Shown here in pieces: positions 25,046 to 36,763 of a stretch of 64,000 nt of DNA. Each line of letters begins with the position of its first letter. Within the stretch, counting starts at the first letter, position 1. The position numbers were made by a program, and so were the translations under genes. The notes under the pieces are model-generated. The model did not search any database and was not told where the DNA came from. It saw nothing but the letters and a program-made list of their open reading frames with translations. The stretch comes from Turritopsis dohrnii (taxonomy: Eukaryota > Cnidaria > Hydrozoa > Anthoathecata > Oceaniidae), in assembly GCA_027922465.2 (NCBI GenBank), contig BQMF02000006.1, positions 1,674,001-1,738,000 on the forward strand, in the 5' to 3' direction.

Positions 25046-25650
25046 CACAGTCACGTCACATGTTTTTACTGCCCAGGCCCCACGCGGTTTTGGGGGTAAA
25101 ACAAAAACAAATCACAGCAGAAGCCCGGGGAAATGTTATGAACCTCTACAATTATTATGTATACCTGAAGCATGAAGGCACGTGAAAGCATTTTGGATCG
25201 TTTCTTTCCACTTCTAAACTTTATTTGTTTTTGGAAAATCCTTATCTTGCTTCTCTTTAAGTTTACTTGATTAATCAATACAAAATACACTGGAAAGTAC
25301 AGACCAATTTCGATTTTTTTTATTGTGCTTGACTGAACCAATCAAATAACAGTTTTGGCTATTTTTATTTAATACCCTATCTAGACGGTCTGGAAAAATG
25401 ATTCCTTTAACCTTGATCGTTATCATAATTATTGGTGTAAGCTATGCTTACCCTTGATAGTAATCACATCCCTTAGTATACACAAGCCTTTTAAAGATTT
25501 ACACGGGAATCTTTTTTGCCCCGAAGCGATCCCACATCGCTTTCACTTTCTTTCCTGACTATTCTTTCAACATAAAAACAGGGCTTCATGGAAGGAAGAT
25601 TCATATTCTTATTACAGAGATCTTGAACCTGAGGATAGATATCATACAAA
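25046..25650. other. Unassigned spacer between SWIM-type fragments
   Basis: No coding signal I trust. It separates the SWIM-finger fragment from a more N-terminal fragment of the same kind of gene, so the order is rearranged. Confidence 0.4.
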
Positions 25651-25864
25651 ATGAAACTTACTTTGAATAGTGGAATACTCTTGCCTGATCCATGGTCAAT
25701 AGAAGATGAAAATTGCGAACAAGACGAGACATTAATGCCAGACATTTCCTATGCTGATATCGTTTTCTACTTGTTGGAGACTCCTAGTGAATATACAAGA
25801 GACAAGATCAGGTGTTATAAATCTCTGGAAGCCTGGAACTTTTTCATATGTGGTCATGTGCAAG
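25651..25864 (+). pseudogene. N-terminal exon of a SWIM-type gene
   Basis: A single exon begins at an ATG at 25651. It contains ISYADIVFYLLETPSEYT and KSLEAWNFFICGHVQ, a pattern I associate with the N terminus of SWIM/YqaJ-type proteins (YKSLEAYNYFVCGHVQ-like). It ends at a good GT donor (GCAAG|GTATTTT, 25864/25865). No following exon is found; the continuation runs into the oppositely oriented THAP-type gene. Confidence 0.5.
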
Positions 25865-25895
25865 GTATTTTCATTTACAAATCAAAGAAAAAGAC

Positions 25896-27137
25896 TTATG
25901 ATAAAAGCCATTCGAAAAGAGGCTTAGTCAGTCCAGTGTAAAACAATATCATTTTATTGTCGTTCTTAACATTGGCATATCGAAACAATGACTTCTTCAA
26001 TTCAATGATTGTTGACTTTGCCTGTTGGTTCTCCTGCATTCGTGAAATAGAGTCATTTTGATTTTTAACCAGGATTTCTTTTGTATCCACTAGCTCTTTC
26101 TGTAATTTTTCGTTTGCATCAGACAATTGAGTAGACTTTTGAGCCAGCAACAGATTTTCACTTTCAAGTTATTTAACCTTTTCACGCAACAATTCAAGTT
26201 CATTTTGTTCGCATTGTATTTCTTAAAAAGAATTTAAAATAAAAACATTAACACACAGATACAATAAGCTGGTCATTGACCAAATCACGCTATAATCATA
26301 GTCATTCACAATCTATTATTTTGTGTAACCTTCTATAAGTGGAGGGTAACTTTTATCACCTGAATCTTTTTATTTGTAATTTTAATCAAAAACCAATATA
26401 AATTCAATGACCATAGATACTACAATATCAATACATAGTGTCAGAATACTTTGTAAATCCCCATTCCCCACAGCATAAGAGCATCCTTAAGTGCATACCT
26501 GATTCTTCAGATGATATATGATCCTCATTGTTGTTATTTTCATCAGGCAGTTCTTGAGCTTCCATAGAAAATCTGTGTTTGTTGATTCCATTTTGTCGTG
26601 CAACTTTATTCTGCTGTTGGGCTTCCGTTAATTTTGTGTGTGAGAATATTGATGGCACATAGTCATAATGTGTTGGATCATTGGATTTTTTTCCTACAAG
26701 AGAAAAAAGGGGATCTTGTAAGAAAAAAAACTTTTCTGACTACTGTAACTTTTTTATATTCAATGTATTTTTTTCACTCAATATTTAAGCTTAGGTCAAA
26801 CGTGTCCAACATTTCATCCAACATCGAAAATTTTCGGTGTTGGATGAAATGTTGGACACGTTTGACCTAAGCATTACTCAATTTAAGTATTTCAGTGAAA
26901 TTTACTTTGAAAATCTAAAAAACACAACAAGATGGTAATAACCAAGAAACCTGAGATAAAATGGGCACTGTACAATCTTCCATTTTCTAAGTCATTTGCA
27001 CTTCCCCATCCTTCTCTCTTGAGGGCTTGTAACCACTTCTGTCGTTGCCGTTGTCTTCTTTTTGGAAAGCAATAAAATTTCAAACCAGGATGTGTTGTCT
27101 TTCTATTTGCACAATTATAAGCACTGCATGAAGGCAT
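25896..27137 (-). pseudogene. THAP-domain gene with coiled coil, truncated
   Basis: Exon 1 (27137-26951) encodes an N-terminal THAP finger: MPSCSAYNC start, a KWLQALKRE helix and SAHFIS. Exon 2 (26693-26499) joins in phase 1 and supplies the YDYVPSIF segment that completes the THAP domain, then an acidic linker. Exon 3 (26221-25896) encodes a leucine/glutamate-rich coiled coil and FYTGLTKPLFEWLLS, which resembles the start of THAP-linked DDE_Tnp_4 transposases. A TAA in exon 3 (about 26170) interrupts the coiled coil, and the transposase core is missing beyond 25896. THAP fingers bind DNA; here the gene was probably a transposase or a gene derived from one. Confidence 0.65.
26789..26872. repeat. 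84-bp near-perfect palindrome in the THAP gene intron region
   Basis: Two 42-bp arms meet at a CGAAAATTTTCG centre with one mismatch; the outer ends are GCTTAGGTCAAACG and its inverse. It lies between exons 1 and 2 of the THAP-type gene and could be a fold-back mini-element. Confidence 0.8.
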
Positions 27138-27545
27138 GGTTGTAGTTTGGAAAAAAAACTAACCTTCCAGCTTCGTTTTGCTTGTGTTTTGGTTGAAAAA
27201 TGGCGGATTCGCGCAATGTTTTGCCCCAAAAACTTTTTAACAATTCGCGCATGCGCATCGCGATGTAAACAAATGGCGATCAGAAAGTGGTCTATATAAA
27301 TGTACACTGTATGACCCTAGATTAAAATGATCTAGAGAAAATATTCCAGCTTGAATTGAAAAACTGCAACAGAAGTGTCAAAGAATAGACAACAGGATTG
27401 GGTTTGCTCATGGCTAGTTTGCTCATTGTATTGATCTAACAGCATAAATACAAAATATGGTGAATTTATGTTAGGCCCTACACTATCACATCAACTGCTA
27501 CCAATATCAAATCAAATCTGAAAATGATAACTAATATTAAGAAAA
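27138..27545. other. Upstream DNA of the THAP-type gene
   Basis: No gene is seen. It should hold the THAP-type gene's promoter, but I cannot point to a specific motif. Confidence 0.4.
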
Positions 27546-27983
27546 CTAGTAACCCGGGTAAAAATTTTTACCAAACTTAACTTCGAAAACAATAGGCCAA
27601 ATCCACCATTCCCATGTACATACCCCGTGACGAAAAAATAAATCATAGAATCGCAGCTCAAAAGTGTACCCATGTTGTAGAGCTCGAAAAACTGATCAAA
27701 AAAAGTGTATGGGATCGTTTCGCTACGACCAACCGTTACAGAGATATCGTCGGTTAAAGATTTTGATGACGTCATAGCCGCCGCAATACCAAAAATAATT
27801 TAGGCCCAAATTTTGTGGTCCCGTATCGCGGACCCTAAAAAACGTCAGTTTTCCCTATTGGTTCTCGAGATATTTCCTCAAAAACGTCGCGTTCGATTAG
27901 GGATGCTACGGAAGCGTATTGGTGCCATATAATTTTTCGTGACATAGTATTTCGCATGTGGAGAAATGTTTTTCATACACTTT

Positions 27984-28110
27984 AATTTCGCCACAAAAGA
28001 ATTTCTACGTGAAGATTTGTTAAGTTTTGTAAATTTCGCCACATAAGAATTTCTATGTGAAGATTTTTTAAGTTTGGCTAATTTCGCCACATAGAAATTT
28101 CTATGTGAAG
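27984..28110. repeat. Left subterminal 48-bp repeats with palindromic core
   Basis: Three units start at 27984, 28032 and 28080, exactly 48 bp apart. Each contains AATTTCGCCACA and a palindrome; the third is the perfect 20-mer CACATAGAAATTTCTATGTG at 28088-28107. Likely transposase binding sites. Confidence 0.85.
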
Positions 28111-28216
28111 AAATACTGACATTCTTTATTTCTCTACATACACTGGATGTAACTGTGGATGTTCATAAGTTCAGTGGATGCTTTATACGTAATTCCGGCT
28201 CCCACGTTTTTTAAAA

Positions 28217-31200
28217 ATGGCGGAGGAAGTAAAGGCTCTGAAAAGCAATGATGAGGTAAAAAAGAATATCCATTTCATAGCTAAATATAGCTACAGCGTA
28301 CGAAATAAGGAATGATACAAATGTCTGGATAAACAGCGTTATTTAGTGAAATTTTTAAATCTGTAATGCTTATATTTTTGCAAAGTTTTGTCTGCTGTAA
28401 ACTTTATCATTTTGTTTACAGCAACAAGGTACAGATTATTCCTTCACATTTTTTTGTTTTCTTGTTCTTTGTTTTGCTGAGCTATCATGGCTCGAATAAA
28501 TGGACGTTGTTAGTGTGAATTTATACACAGAATAGAGAGAATAAATGGCCTTAGCCAGTTTTTCACACTCTGCTATGCTCTGGTTCACCAGGAAAACTAG
28601 AAGAAGAAGGCCTTGCTATTGATGATCTAAAGCAATTTTAGCACCAATTGAAATGACTGATCTTTTGTTTCAGTGAGTCTTATTTTACTTAAAAAATGAG
28701 AATCCACAAGTTACTGTAAAAAGAAACTCCGCATTATTCATTCTTTATCAATGAATGTTCGTAAAAGACAAAAATATATATATATATAATTAAAACAGTA
28801 AATTATTTTTTTTGGCTAATTACAACAGGAATAAGCACTTGGAAGCCATGTGAATGACAGCACTATGTGAATTTTTTTGCTACAAATTTGTAGATCATAG
28901 ATTTCTTGGAACAGCGGGGATATAACAGTGCAACACTGAAGAAAGTGAAAGATTCCAGGGTCAGTAGCTTTATCATTAACTATGGATTTCTCAATAAACT
29001 GGTACTGCCCTAACTGTGTAAAAAAGATAGTCGTCAATAATCTAATGTTATGTATCTAAAGGTTTGCGGAGATTCAATCCATCTGTTAACAACTCAAGAT
29101 TTCGATTTCATTGGTATTGGACTTGCGGATGCACGCTTGATTATAGAGAAATGTCGCAGTCAAAGCAGAGCAAGTGAATTAGCTGATTTAGTTCAATCTG
29201 TTCGCAGGAAGCACTGTGGTCAGCAGCCAAATAAGAAGAAAAGTAATGTAACAGTGAAGTATGCATGACATCACTGGTGTTCCAAAACAAAGTCCTACAT
29301 AGTTGTTAAGTTAAGCTCTGGTGGTGGAATTCGGGAAAAGCAATGGGACAGGAGTGCAAAGTTGAGTAATGTTTTTGAAGATATGCAGCAAATCTATTTC
29401 CCTAATAAAAGAAATAGGAAAGGTATGTAGTATAAGTCCTATATAAATGCAAATCTATATAAATAAGCATATAAACTTATATTAATCTACACAAATGTAT
29501 AGATGAAATGTTGGCATGAGCTTGATTTGTCATTAAAACTTAATTTGTTTGCAGGCTCTTCAAGCCTGATGTTATTTCAAATGTTTGCTGCTGATATGAC
29601 TGAAATAGAAGATCAGAATAACACAATCAATGAACATTTGGATCAAAAAGGTATAAAGATCCCTAAATTTTTATTGATGAGTAAACCTATTCAGTTTGAT
29701 TTGGATACTTTCTCAGATGATTCTGATTTTGAATTACCTGTTTTGAATCATCCACCTGCCTTAACTTCCACTCCTGAATTGGTTAACCGAAGAGAAATTA
29801 TAAAACAACAAGATCACAACTTTGAGATGTCTTTAAAAGCTGATCAATTGAAAGAAACACTATTGAAGAAAAAAAATTCAGAACAACCGCAACTTCAAAT
29901 TAATGCTACAAAGAAAGAGGAAGAACATTGCAGCTATTTAAAAAGGCTTCAGGAAAAACGGAAACAGTTAGTTTCACCAGAACCATCCTTATCCGAAAAT
30001 TGTAGCATTATCACTGTGAAGCATTTGTCTCTTGGGAGAAAAACACGACTCTTTCCTTCTGATGCTAAAATGGAATGCGTGTATAACTGGGTTGGTAGTC
30101 TCAATATGCAACCGGAACTTTTTCAACTCAATGTTCATATGCCAGGAGTTACTGTTGTTGACCCAGGAGCTGTTGTCTCAGACTTTGAAAAAAGTATTCT
30201 TTACATGAAAGAGATAAACAATTCTGATTTCACAATGGATATTCATTTTCCTAATCAGATGGATGAGCCAACCTGTTCTAAGTTAGAAAATTCGAATTCC
30301 GAGCTGAAAAGAATTTTGTGCCCTATCTGCAGTAAAGGTTTTCTAGCTCAAGAGATTGAGGAACATGCTGAAAAATGTGCTGCAGAAAAATTTCCTATGA
30401 TAATTGAGACTGATGAAAGTGAAACTAGCGATATGGAACTTCCTATTTTGTTGGAAAAACATCCAAAATCCATTGTTGGTAATGTTGGTGTAACCTTAAA
30501 AGATTTTGCTAGCAAATGCCATGTTGATAAAAGTTCTTCAATAAAAATAAAAGTGCGCCGAAACTATATCTTCCATGATTTTTGTGAGAGGATCAAGAAG
30601 CCTTGGATCCAGAATAAACTTGGTTGTGCATTCAGCATTGAATTTTATGGAGAAAGTGGCATTGATCAGGGTGGGCTTTCAAGGGAATTTTTCTCAGGTA
30701 AATATACATTTTAGTTTGATGACCTAATAGTTGGAAAGGAATTGAAAAATATGCATTGTCTGTTGCAATCTGCATTACTTATTTTGTTTATTTTCCTGGA
30801 AGCTAGCAATTTTGTTTTTTGATTTAATATTTGATTTATTTGATTTATGATCATTATTATTGATTGAATCATAGAAGCACTTGATCATATCAAAACTCAT
30901 TTATTGATTGACTTTGATGAAGGAAAGGTACCTTTATCTATCCTGTATGAAGACATAGCTAATGGTATATTCAAAATAGCTGGTCAGCTAATTGCATCCT
31001 CAATTTGCATGAATGGGCCCGCACCATCATTCTTTAGTCCATGGGTCTACAGATACTTTGTCGGAGGTCTAAAGAACTGTTTGAAGTACCTCCCATCTCA
31101 AATTTCATCTAAAGGAAATTTGGCTCAGGTTTACAACAACGTAAGTAGATTCATTTTCAATCTTTGCTTAACTTTTGAAATGTGTCTCGAGATCAGTGGC

Positions 31201-32267
31201 TTGGCTTTGACTTTGAGTTTCTGCCAATTAAAAGAATGATATGGTTTGCCATTGATCATTATCAGTTGCTATTGCTATTAAGCAAGAACTGTTACACAAG
31301 TAATTTTTATACAGATATATATACTTGATAAAGATATGTAATATATCGAAAATTTGTTATGAGAAATGTGTTTTAATCTGTTCATATACAGATTTGTATT
31401 TAATTCCCAGAAAACCTTGTTTTTACCCATCTCTTATTATCTGCAGTATTAAACTTTCAGATACAGAAAATTCAAACCTCAAAAGAATTACAAGACTATT
31501 GTGGCACTGACGAAGGATTGGATATATTGTCAGAAATTGGCTTTAGGGGAATCCCAAGCAAAGTTAGTATTGAAACTAAGGCGACAATCTCGAGGTATGA
31601 GTGTTTTTTTTAGTTTGTGGTGCGTTTGTTTTACTTACTTACTTTTATCTTTTAAATATATATTTTTAGATCTATTTTTATGAAAGCAGTTTTGAATGAC
31701 GTAATGCCTTGTCTGCAACAGTTATCTGAAGGCTTGAATATGTATGGTCTAATGGAATTAATGCGCTCTAATGAAGATTTTTTCAAATTTGTTTTTTGCT
31801 GCAACACTGAGTTTGATTGGACTTTTGATAAGATCGAGAGTTTGTTTAAGCCAGCCTTCAGCAGAAATGGTAGTTCCAGGAAGACAAAAGAAATAAATGT
31901 TTTCAAAGCACTGATGGATCATTTAGAGATTTGTTGTGAAGAAGGTATATGATCTCAGTAGAAAGTCAGAGGTATATTTGTGAATGTAGCGAAAGTAATA
32001 AAGCAAAATACTGCTTTTCTAGATTATGATTCTTTAAAGACAATCATGAAATTTATAACTGGTTCGTCGACAGTTCCAGTACTTGGTCTTCCATCTTTAG
32101 TACATATCGAATTCGTCCATGATTGTCCTTCTCGTTGTCAATGTAAACCAACAGTTTCAACGTGCGAGCTGACCCTGAAAATCGCTGTTCATTATGAAAC
32201 AGTGAAACAAGTAAAAGAATTGTTCGAACAAGCTGTGACATTAAGTATCGGATTCGACGCCTTATAA
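28217..32267 (+). pseudogene. HECT-domain E3 ubiquitin ligase gene inside a transposon, one stop
   Basis: HECT ligases take ubiquitin from an E2 onto a catalytic Cys and pass it to substrates. Predicted exons: 28217-28255 (ATG GCG GAG start, tentative), about 29050-29422, 29555-30697, 30875-31140, 31461-31594, 31670-31944, 32023-32267. All junctions from exon 2 on are GT/AG and phase-consistent. Exon 3 has a CPICSKGF finger-like segment (about 30320) and ends in IDQGGLSREFF, the HECT N-lobe signature. The last exon has PTVSTCELTL with the catalytic Cys and ends near the C terminus, as in HECT proteins. Exon 2 carries one in-frame TGA (29266-29268), plausibly a CGA-to-TGA change. It resembles the G2E3-like genes common in cnidarians and fish. 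Everything else is open. Confidence 0.8.
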
Positions 32268-32365
32268 GTTACTGGTACCGTTATTTTGTTTTACGCAACA
32301 ACATGTTTAGTTCCCTTGGTGTATTTTATTTAGTTATTTTAACCTTTTCAAAACGATAGTAAATA

Positions 32366-32527
32366 CAGTGGAATCTCCTTAAAGCGGACACACCATATAG
32401 CCCTACATTCCTTCCAGTAATTCCCATTGGACTTGTTCAAGCACTCGTTTAACTCTTATAAAGAACTTTTCTAAAGCGAACACTATATTTCGGAATAAAT
32501 GGTGTCCGCGTTATAAAGATTTCACTG
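32366..32527. mobile_element. Pogo/Tigger-like MITE (162 bp)
   Basis: The ends are CAGTGGAATCTCCTTAAAGC and the inverse of GTTATAAAGATTTCACTG, with the GCGGAC motif just inside both, the form typical of pogo-group MITEs. TA precedes the left end. It lies in the gap between the two convergent genes of the host element. Confidence 0.7.
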
Positions 32528-32853
32528 TTTATTCACCATGGTAACATTGATTCTGTAGTTGTATGCAAAACTGGATTTTTAAATGAAACTAAGGAAGAAT
32601 CTGGTATTTTTCATTCCTTATGAAGTGTTTGATGTAATAGTCTTAATACCACGGTTACCATTAAATATTGTTTTTAATATTTTGTTTTTGCTGGACTTTT
32701 TTTTTCGAAAGATCGATACCAGCATTTTTGTTACAGTATTTATATGTATATACTAGTTACAGTTTTTATTTAAAAAGTTGTAGTTATTTCGAATTTTTAA
32801 AAAAGAGATGTTGTCCTGAAGGGATTTATTTTGAACCAATTTTGGTAATGCTA

Positions 32854-32951
32854 CTACCTTAAGGGAAGAAATTTTCGCGGAATTTCATTTCGCGATTTTG
32901 AGTCCTAATTGCGAAATTAAAATTCCGCGAAAATTTCTTCCCTTAAGGTAG
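32854..32951. repeat. 98-bp fold-back repeat
   Basis: The arms CTACCTTAAGGGAAGAAATT and its inverse continue through TTCGCGGAATTT on each side and meet in a loop near TTGAGTCC. It is a small hairpin element in the spacer between the HECT and DDE genes. Confidence 0.8.
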
Positions 32952-33262
32952 TCTGGGTTTCTGAAGTACTTATTTCAAAAATTTAGGGAAGAATTGGAGG
33001 GTGTTAACAGTGTGGTCATTCGGTAGTCAATTGATTTTCAGAAATTACCCACGGCAAAAATCTGCCAAAACATTTCTTTGCATTGGTCATTTACAAAGTC
33101 TCACATGTTTCATTCTCTGGCCTTTCTTAACGCCAAATCTAATCAGCCATTTTGTCCATAACAATTATTTTTAAAAATTATTTCGGCGCCACAATTGCCG
33201 AATCACATGCGAATATATTTTAGTTAAATTTGGCGCTCCAAAAAGTCTATTCTAGTCCTTAA

Positions 33263-36065
33263 CTACGTGACGTTGTTAATGAATGTCAAAATGTCATCGT
33301 ATAATTGTCTTCCTTCGTCAGCACTTCTTGGAAAATCCAAATTATTCTGTATCATGAAGAATAGTGCTAATCTTTCAAATTCTGGACTACAGCCGAATGG
33401 AGATACGGTCCTGCTGTATTGTCTTGCAAGAGCAATGTCTCGAGAAGTAACGTTCATCTTGTAGTTTACACTGCCTAAAACGTAAAATTGCTGGGATTGG
33501 ACGATAGGGTAGGGTCATCTTAGTACTTAGTAAATAATAAGAAATAGAAAATATTTACCGTTTGAGGGTAAATCATAAAGGATATCAGGTATTCCATTCG
33601 GACATTCTTGGTTAGGATACGGCCGAATTCGATGAGAATTATGCAGCATCATAACTTCTTTATCACAAATGTAAAACAGAACTTTAAGCATTCTCTAAAA
33701 ACGGAGGCGCAAGTTCTATAAACACATTACAACACATTACTTGTAAATCATTACTCGAATCTCATTTCCAAATCTTATTCCAAAGTGAAATTAAATTATA
33801 AAAATTTATAATTGTCAGCTTGTTTTTATCATTTTACAGACTGGAGGTTTCGTGTGATTGCTAACATTTCTGAATAATAAAAATAATAACCATATTTTCA
33901 CAATTTCGCTATTTACATTTTGTTTTCATTTAGTTTGCTTGTTACATATGTATAACAACGTACCTTTGTATTGGATCTGTATCATTCCAGCTTCCTGAAT
34001 CTTTCATATCCTAAACAATTCAATTGTAGTTCTGATTGGTATAACAACACTCTTTCTTTGAAGGAATCCTGTCACCCAATGTTATTTATAAATGAGAATG
34101 CCACTATTTTAAAATTTCTGGCCAGCTATGAGGAGTTTCTATTGCTTTCACTTTATGATAAATACATTGTTCGTGACAACGTTTAAGAGCTTATACCTTA
34201 AAGTAGTTCATCCACCATTGTCCAAAACACCTCCTAAGTTGAGACCAAAATGCCTCAATACGCTAAAATAAAAATACTTAAAGTAATATGTAATGCATAA
34301 TAAAAGCTGACTTATTCTTAGAGTATTTTCAGAGGAATAGCTTTTGATCTTATCAATAGTTTGAGCCACTGTTTTCACAAGAAACGACAACACATTGACT
34401 TTATGAGTTATATCAAGATTTACCTGGTTGGAAGTAGATTTACCAAATAAAAAACTCTTTTGTCCGGACATTGTGTCGTTTTGATAATTCCGAAAAAATC
34501 TCTGTATTCCCGCAACATTGAGGTTTTCGTTTCCAGCATCACCACGAATAACTCTGGCTGTACCTGTGCAAAACAATACTCTGACCAGTGAAACATTCAG
34601 TAAACTTTTAATGAATTGAGTAATAGAAAAATGCCCTAAAGTTGATGTCTCTAAAATTTCTCAATTCGTCAATTCCTTTTTGTTTTAAGTTTATGCAAAA
34701 AAATAATTTTCTCTGATATTGTAGAAAGTTCATAAAATACTTTAATGAAAAGCTACAAACCTTTTAACTTTTCAACACACCGAAGGTAATATCCAGCAAT
34801 GACTTTTGGGCAATTGTTTGTAGATGCAGTTTCCAGCCACAATAACTTCCTTGAGTATCTACACAAACAAAAAAATGAACATAGCTCTTCGTAGTTGGAC
34901 ATTGTTTAAAGACAAATGTTAGTTTACTAGCTTTAAAATAATTAGTCCCAATATTCCCAATATACCCATCTATGCATCCATGAATACAAAACCCATATGG
35001 CTTGAGCTTGTCATATCCATCCACATGCCATAAATAATTTGGACCCTAAAGTGATATGAAGATATGTTTTAATAAGCCATGTATAAGATAAACATATGTT
35101 TATCTAGAGAGAAAGGTGCATATATTATAATGTCAACATAAGTTTGGGTAAGTTATTCCTTATTCAATATCTAATTCAAACTAACTTTAGCTATATACTT
35201 TCTTCTAGTTTTGCTTTTCTTCGTGCCACTCCTTCTGGATCTAATAGCTTCTGAACTTGTCTAACGACATTCCTGCAAAATATTGAAACATATTCATATG
35301 TATTTCTTTTGAAATTGTGCAGAATATTATATATATATACGAAAAACTTACTGCGTAGTTTGAACTTTGTGAACAATTTGCAGTTTGCGGTGCATGCGCC
35401 TATATCCTAACAAACTACCACTGTTGTTAATTTCTCTCTGAAAATATTGCAGCATTATGAGTCGTTTATACCATGAATTTTGAGTTTTATGATGCATACC
35501 TTTCAGACAAGGAATTCTATTCTTAAAATGTTGTGTGTATATATATGTTTATTATAAATAATTATATACGGGTTAAAAAATTCTATCGAGTGCATATTAT
35601 ACTTATTTTTTAGCAAATGTATTGTCCTACCTGGATTGCATCACAAATAAAGTTGAATGAACCGTTTGGCTTTCGTCTGAAGAGACCAAGGTATGCTAAA
35701 TTTCTTTTTAATTGTCTTAAACTGAAAAGGAGTAACAAATCTCTAAAGGATTGCTTTTGACTTTAACGTCATACATACACCTTGATTTTTGAAAAATGAA
35801 AAGTGTTACAAAAAACAACAGATACCTACCTGATTCTGATCCCATCTTTCCCTGATAATAAAGCAACTATTTCTTGATATTTATAACCAGACTCAAAATA
35901 AGCCACTATTCTTTCCATCATATATTCTGACAGCTAATAAATAAAAATAATCCATAAAAGGAAGGGAAAGGGTTTAACAAATTCATATCAAAAGTGGATG
36001 CTCGGTCGATTTTCATCGCTTTTTATGTATGTAAATTTATTGTTACCTACCGTGATGGTCGCCAT
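33263..36065 (-). pseudogene. Integrase-like DDE transposase, 12 exons, two frameshifts
   Basis: Exons on the minus strand: 36065-36051, 35933-35830, 35721-35631, 35437-35352, 35272-35186, 35045-34966, 34858-34761, 34563-34424, 34262-34197, 34010-33964, 33694-33559, 33474-33263. All have GT/AG borders and matching phases. An N-terminal helix-turn-helix part (YFESGYKYQEIVALLSG) is followed by the DDE core: HVDGYDKLKPYG (first Asp), RVIRGDAGNENLNVAG (second Asp) and RIEAFWSQLRRC (Glu). This is an rve-like fold (IS3/retroviral integrase type). Exon 5 is 1 nt too short for the next phase (about 35205-35211) and exon 11 shifts frame after ECLKFCF. Product about 390 residues. It faces the HECT gene; its ends lie next to the right subterminal repeats. 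Confidence 0.8.
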
Positions 36066-36160
36066 ATTTAAAAACAATTTGTACGTCAACTTGTTCACAC
36101 TGATAGTACACTACACTCCAAGTCAAGCCAAGCGCTACTCGTGAAATAAGAACGAATTTC

Positions 36161-36346
36161 AATTTCTTCACATAAAAATTTTTATGTGGTGAAAATAAAA
36201 AATAAACTTATTTCCTTTACATAGAATTCTATGTAGTGAAAAAAAGCAACAAAACATTTTTTCCCTCATAAAAATTTCTATGTAGAGAAACTAATGTTTA
36301 AGTTTTATTTTCTTCACATAGAAATTCCAATCTGAAGAAAATAAAA
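36161..36346. repeat. Right subterminal repeats with palindromic core
   Basis: Four degenerate units, spaced about 48-49 bp, carry TTCACATAAAAATTTTTATG-like palindromes. They mirror the left array at 27984-28110. Confidence 0.75.
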
Positions 36347-36568
36347 GATGGCACTAATACGCTTCCGTAGGATGCAATGCAATGATTCCCCGTGATAGAT
36401 TAAAAAACTGACGTCACAGCACTTGCTACTATATAATAATCGTAAAAAAAAACGCATGGCCTAACGAAAAAATTGACCACGATTAAGAAGATTTTGACCT
36501 TAAAATTCAACAAAATTTATCTCTCTCTAAAATAAAAGTGTGACACACACTCGCTATTATATATAAGA

Positions 36569-36763
36569 CTTACCGCCAAGGCGGCGTCAATCGGCGCCCA
36601 TGTGCACCTGCTCTGTGTCACCCCGGAGACCCCAGTAAATCTCATATTTCTTGAAAAACGGCTCATACAGCCTGTGTTCAGCCAGAGGCAGATTCGAAAT
36701 CAAATATCAAATATCAGTTTAAACAATGGTTCCAAAAAACCCCAAATTTCATGATGTGTTACT
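36569..36763 (-). mobile_element. Truncated first-group Helitron 3' fragment
   Basis: Read on the minus strand it ends in the first-group hairpin GCGCC...CGCCGCC and GGTAAG. Only about 195 bp remain; it is cut at 36764 by the start of a plus-strand copy. Confidence 0.6.

Larger units (their letters stand above)
27906..36370. mobile_element. 8.5-kb TIR transposon carrying HECT ligase and DDE integrase genes
   Basis: Terminal inverted repeats begin CTACGGAAGCGTATT and match over about 23 bp with one mismatch (27906 and 36370 inward). The direct repeat GATG flanks both ends (27902-27905 and 36371-36374). The uninterrupted relative at about 50.6 kb has a single GATG at this point (GGGGATGCAATGCAATGG), which supports a 4-bp target duplication. 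Two spliced genes face each other inside, plus two small MITEs between them. Both ends carry palindromic repeats spaced by about 48 bp. The superfamily is uncertain: the transposase is an integrase-like DDE protein (IS3EU or Ginger-like are the closest names I can offer). Confidence 0.85.
27546..36568 (-). mobile_element. Second-group Helitron interrupted by the HECT element
   Basis: The minus-strand 5' end TCTTATATATAATAGCG lies at 36568 and the 3' end carries the perfect palindrome GGTAAAAATTTTTACC followed by CTAG at 27549-27546. Only 27546-27905 and 36371-36568 belong to it; removing the inserted element and one 4-bp repeat leaves about 554 bp, close to the 528-bp uninterrupted relative at 50268-50795. 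Confidence 0.75.

Noticed and set aside
27878..28090. Minus-strand frame with repeated LAKLKKSSHRNS-like units
   Set aside because: It is a translation of the 48-bp subterminal repeats, not an independent gene.
33971..34186. Plus-strand open frame of 71 codons
   Set aside because: It is antisense to an exon and intron of the DDE transposase gene, whose splice pattern is consistent.
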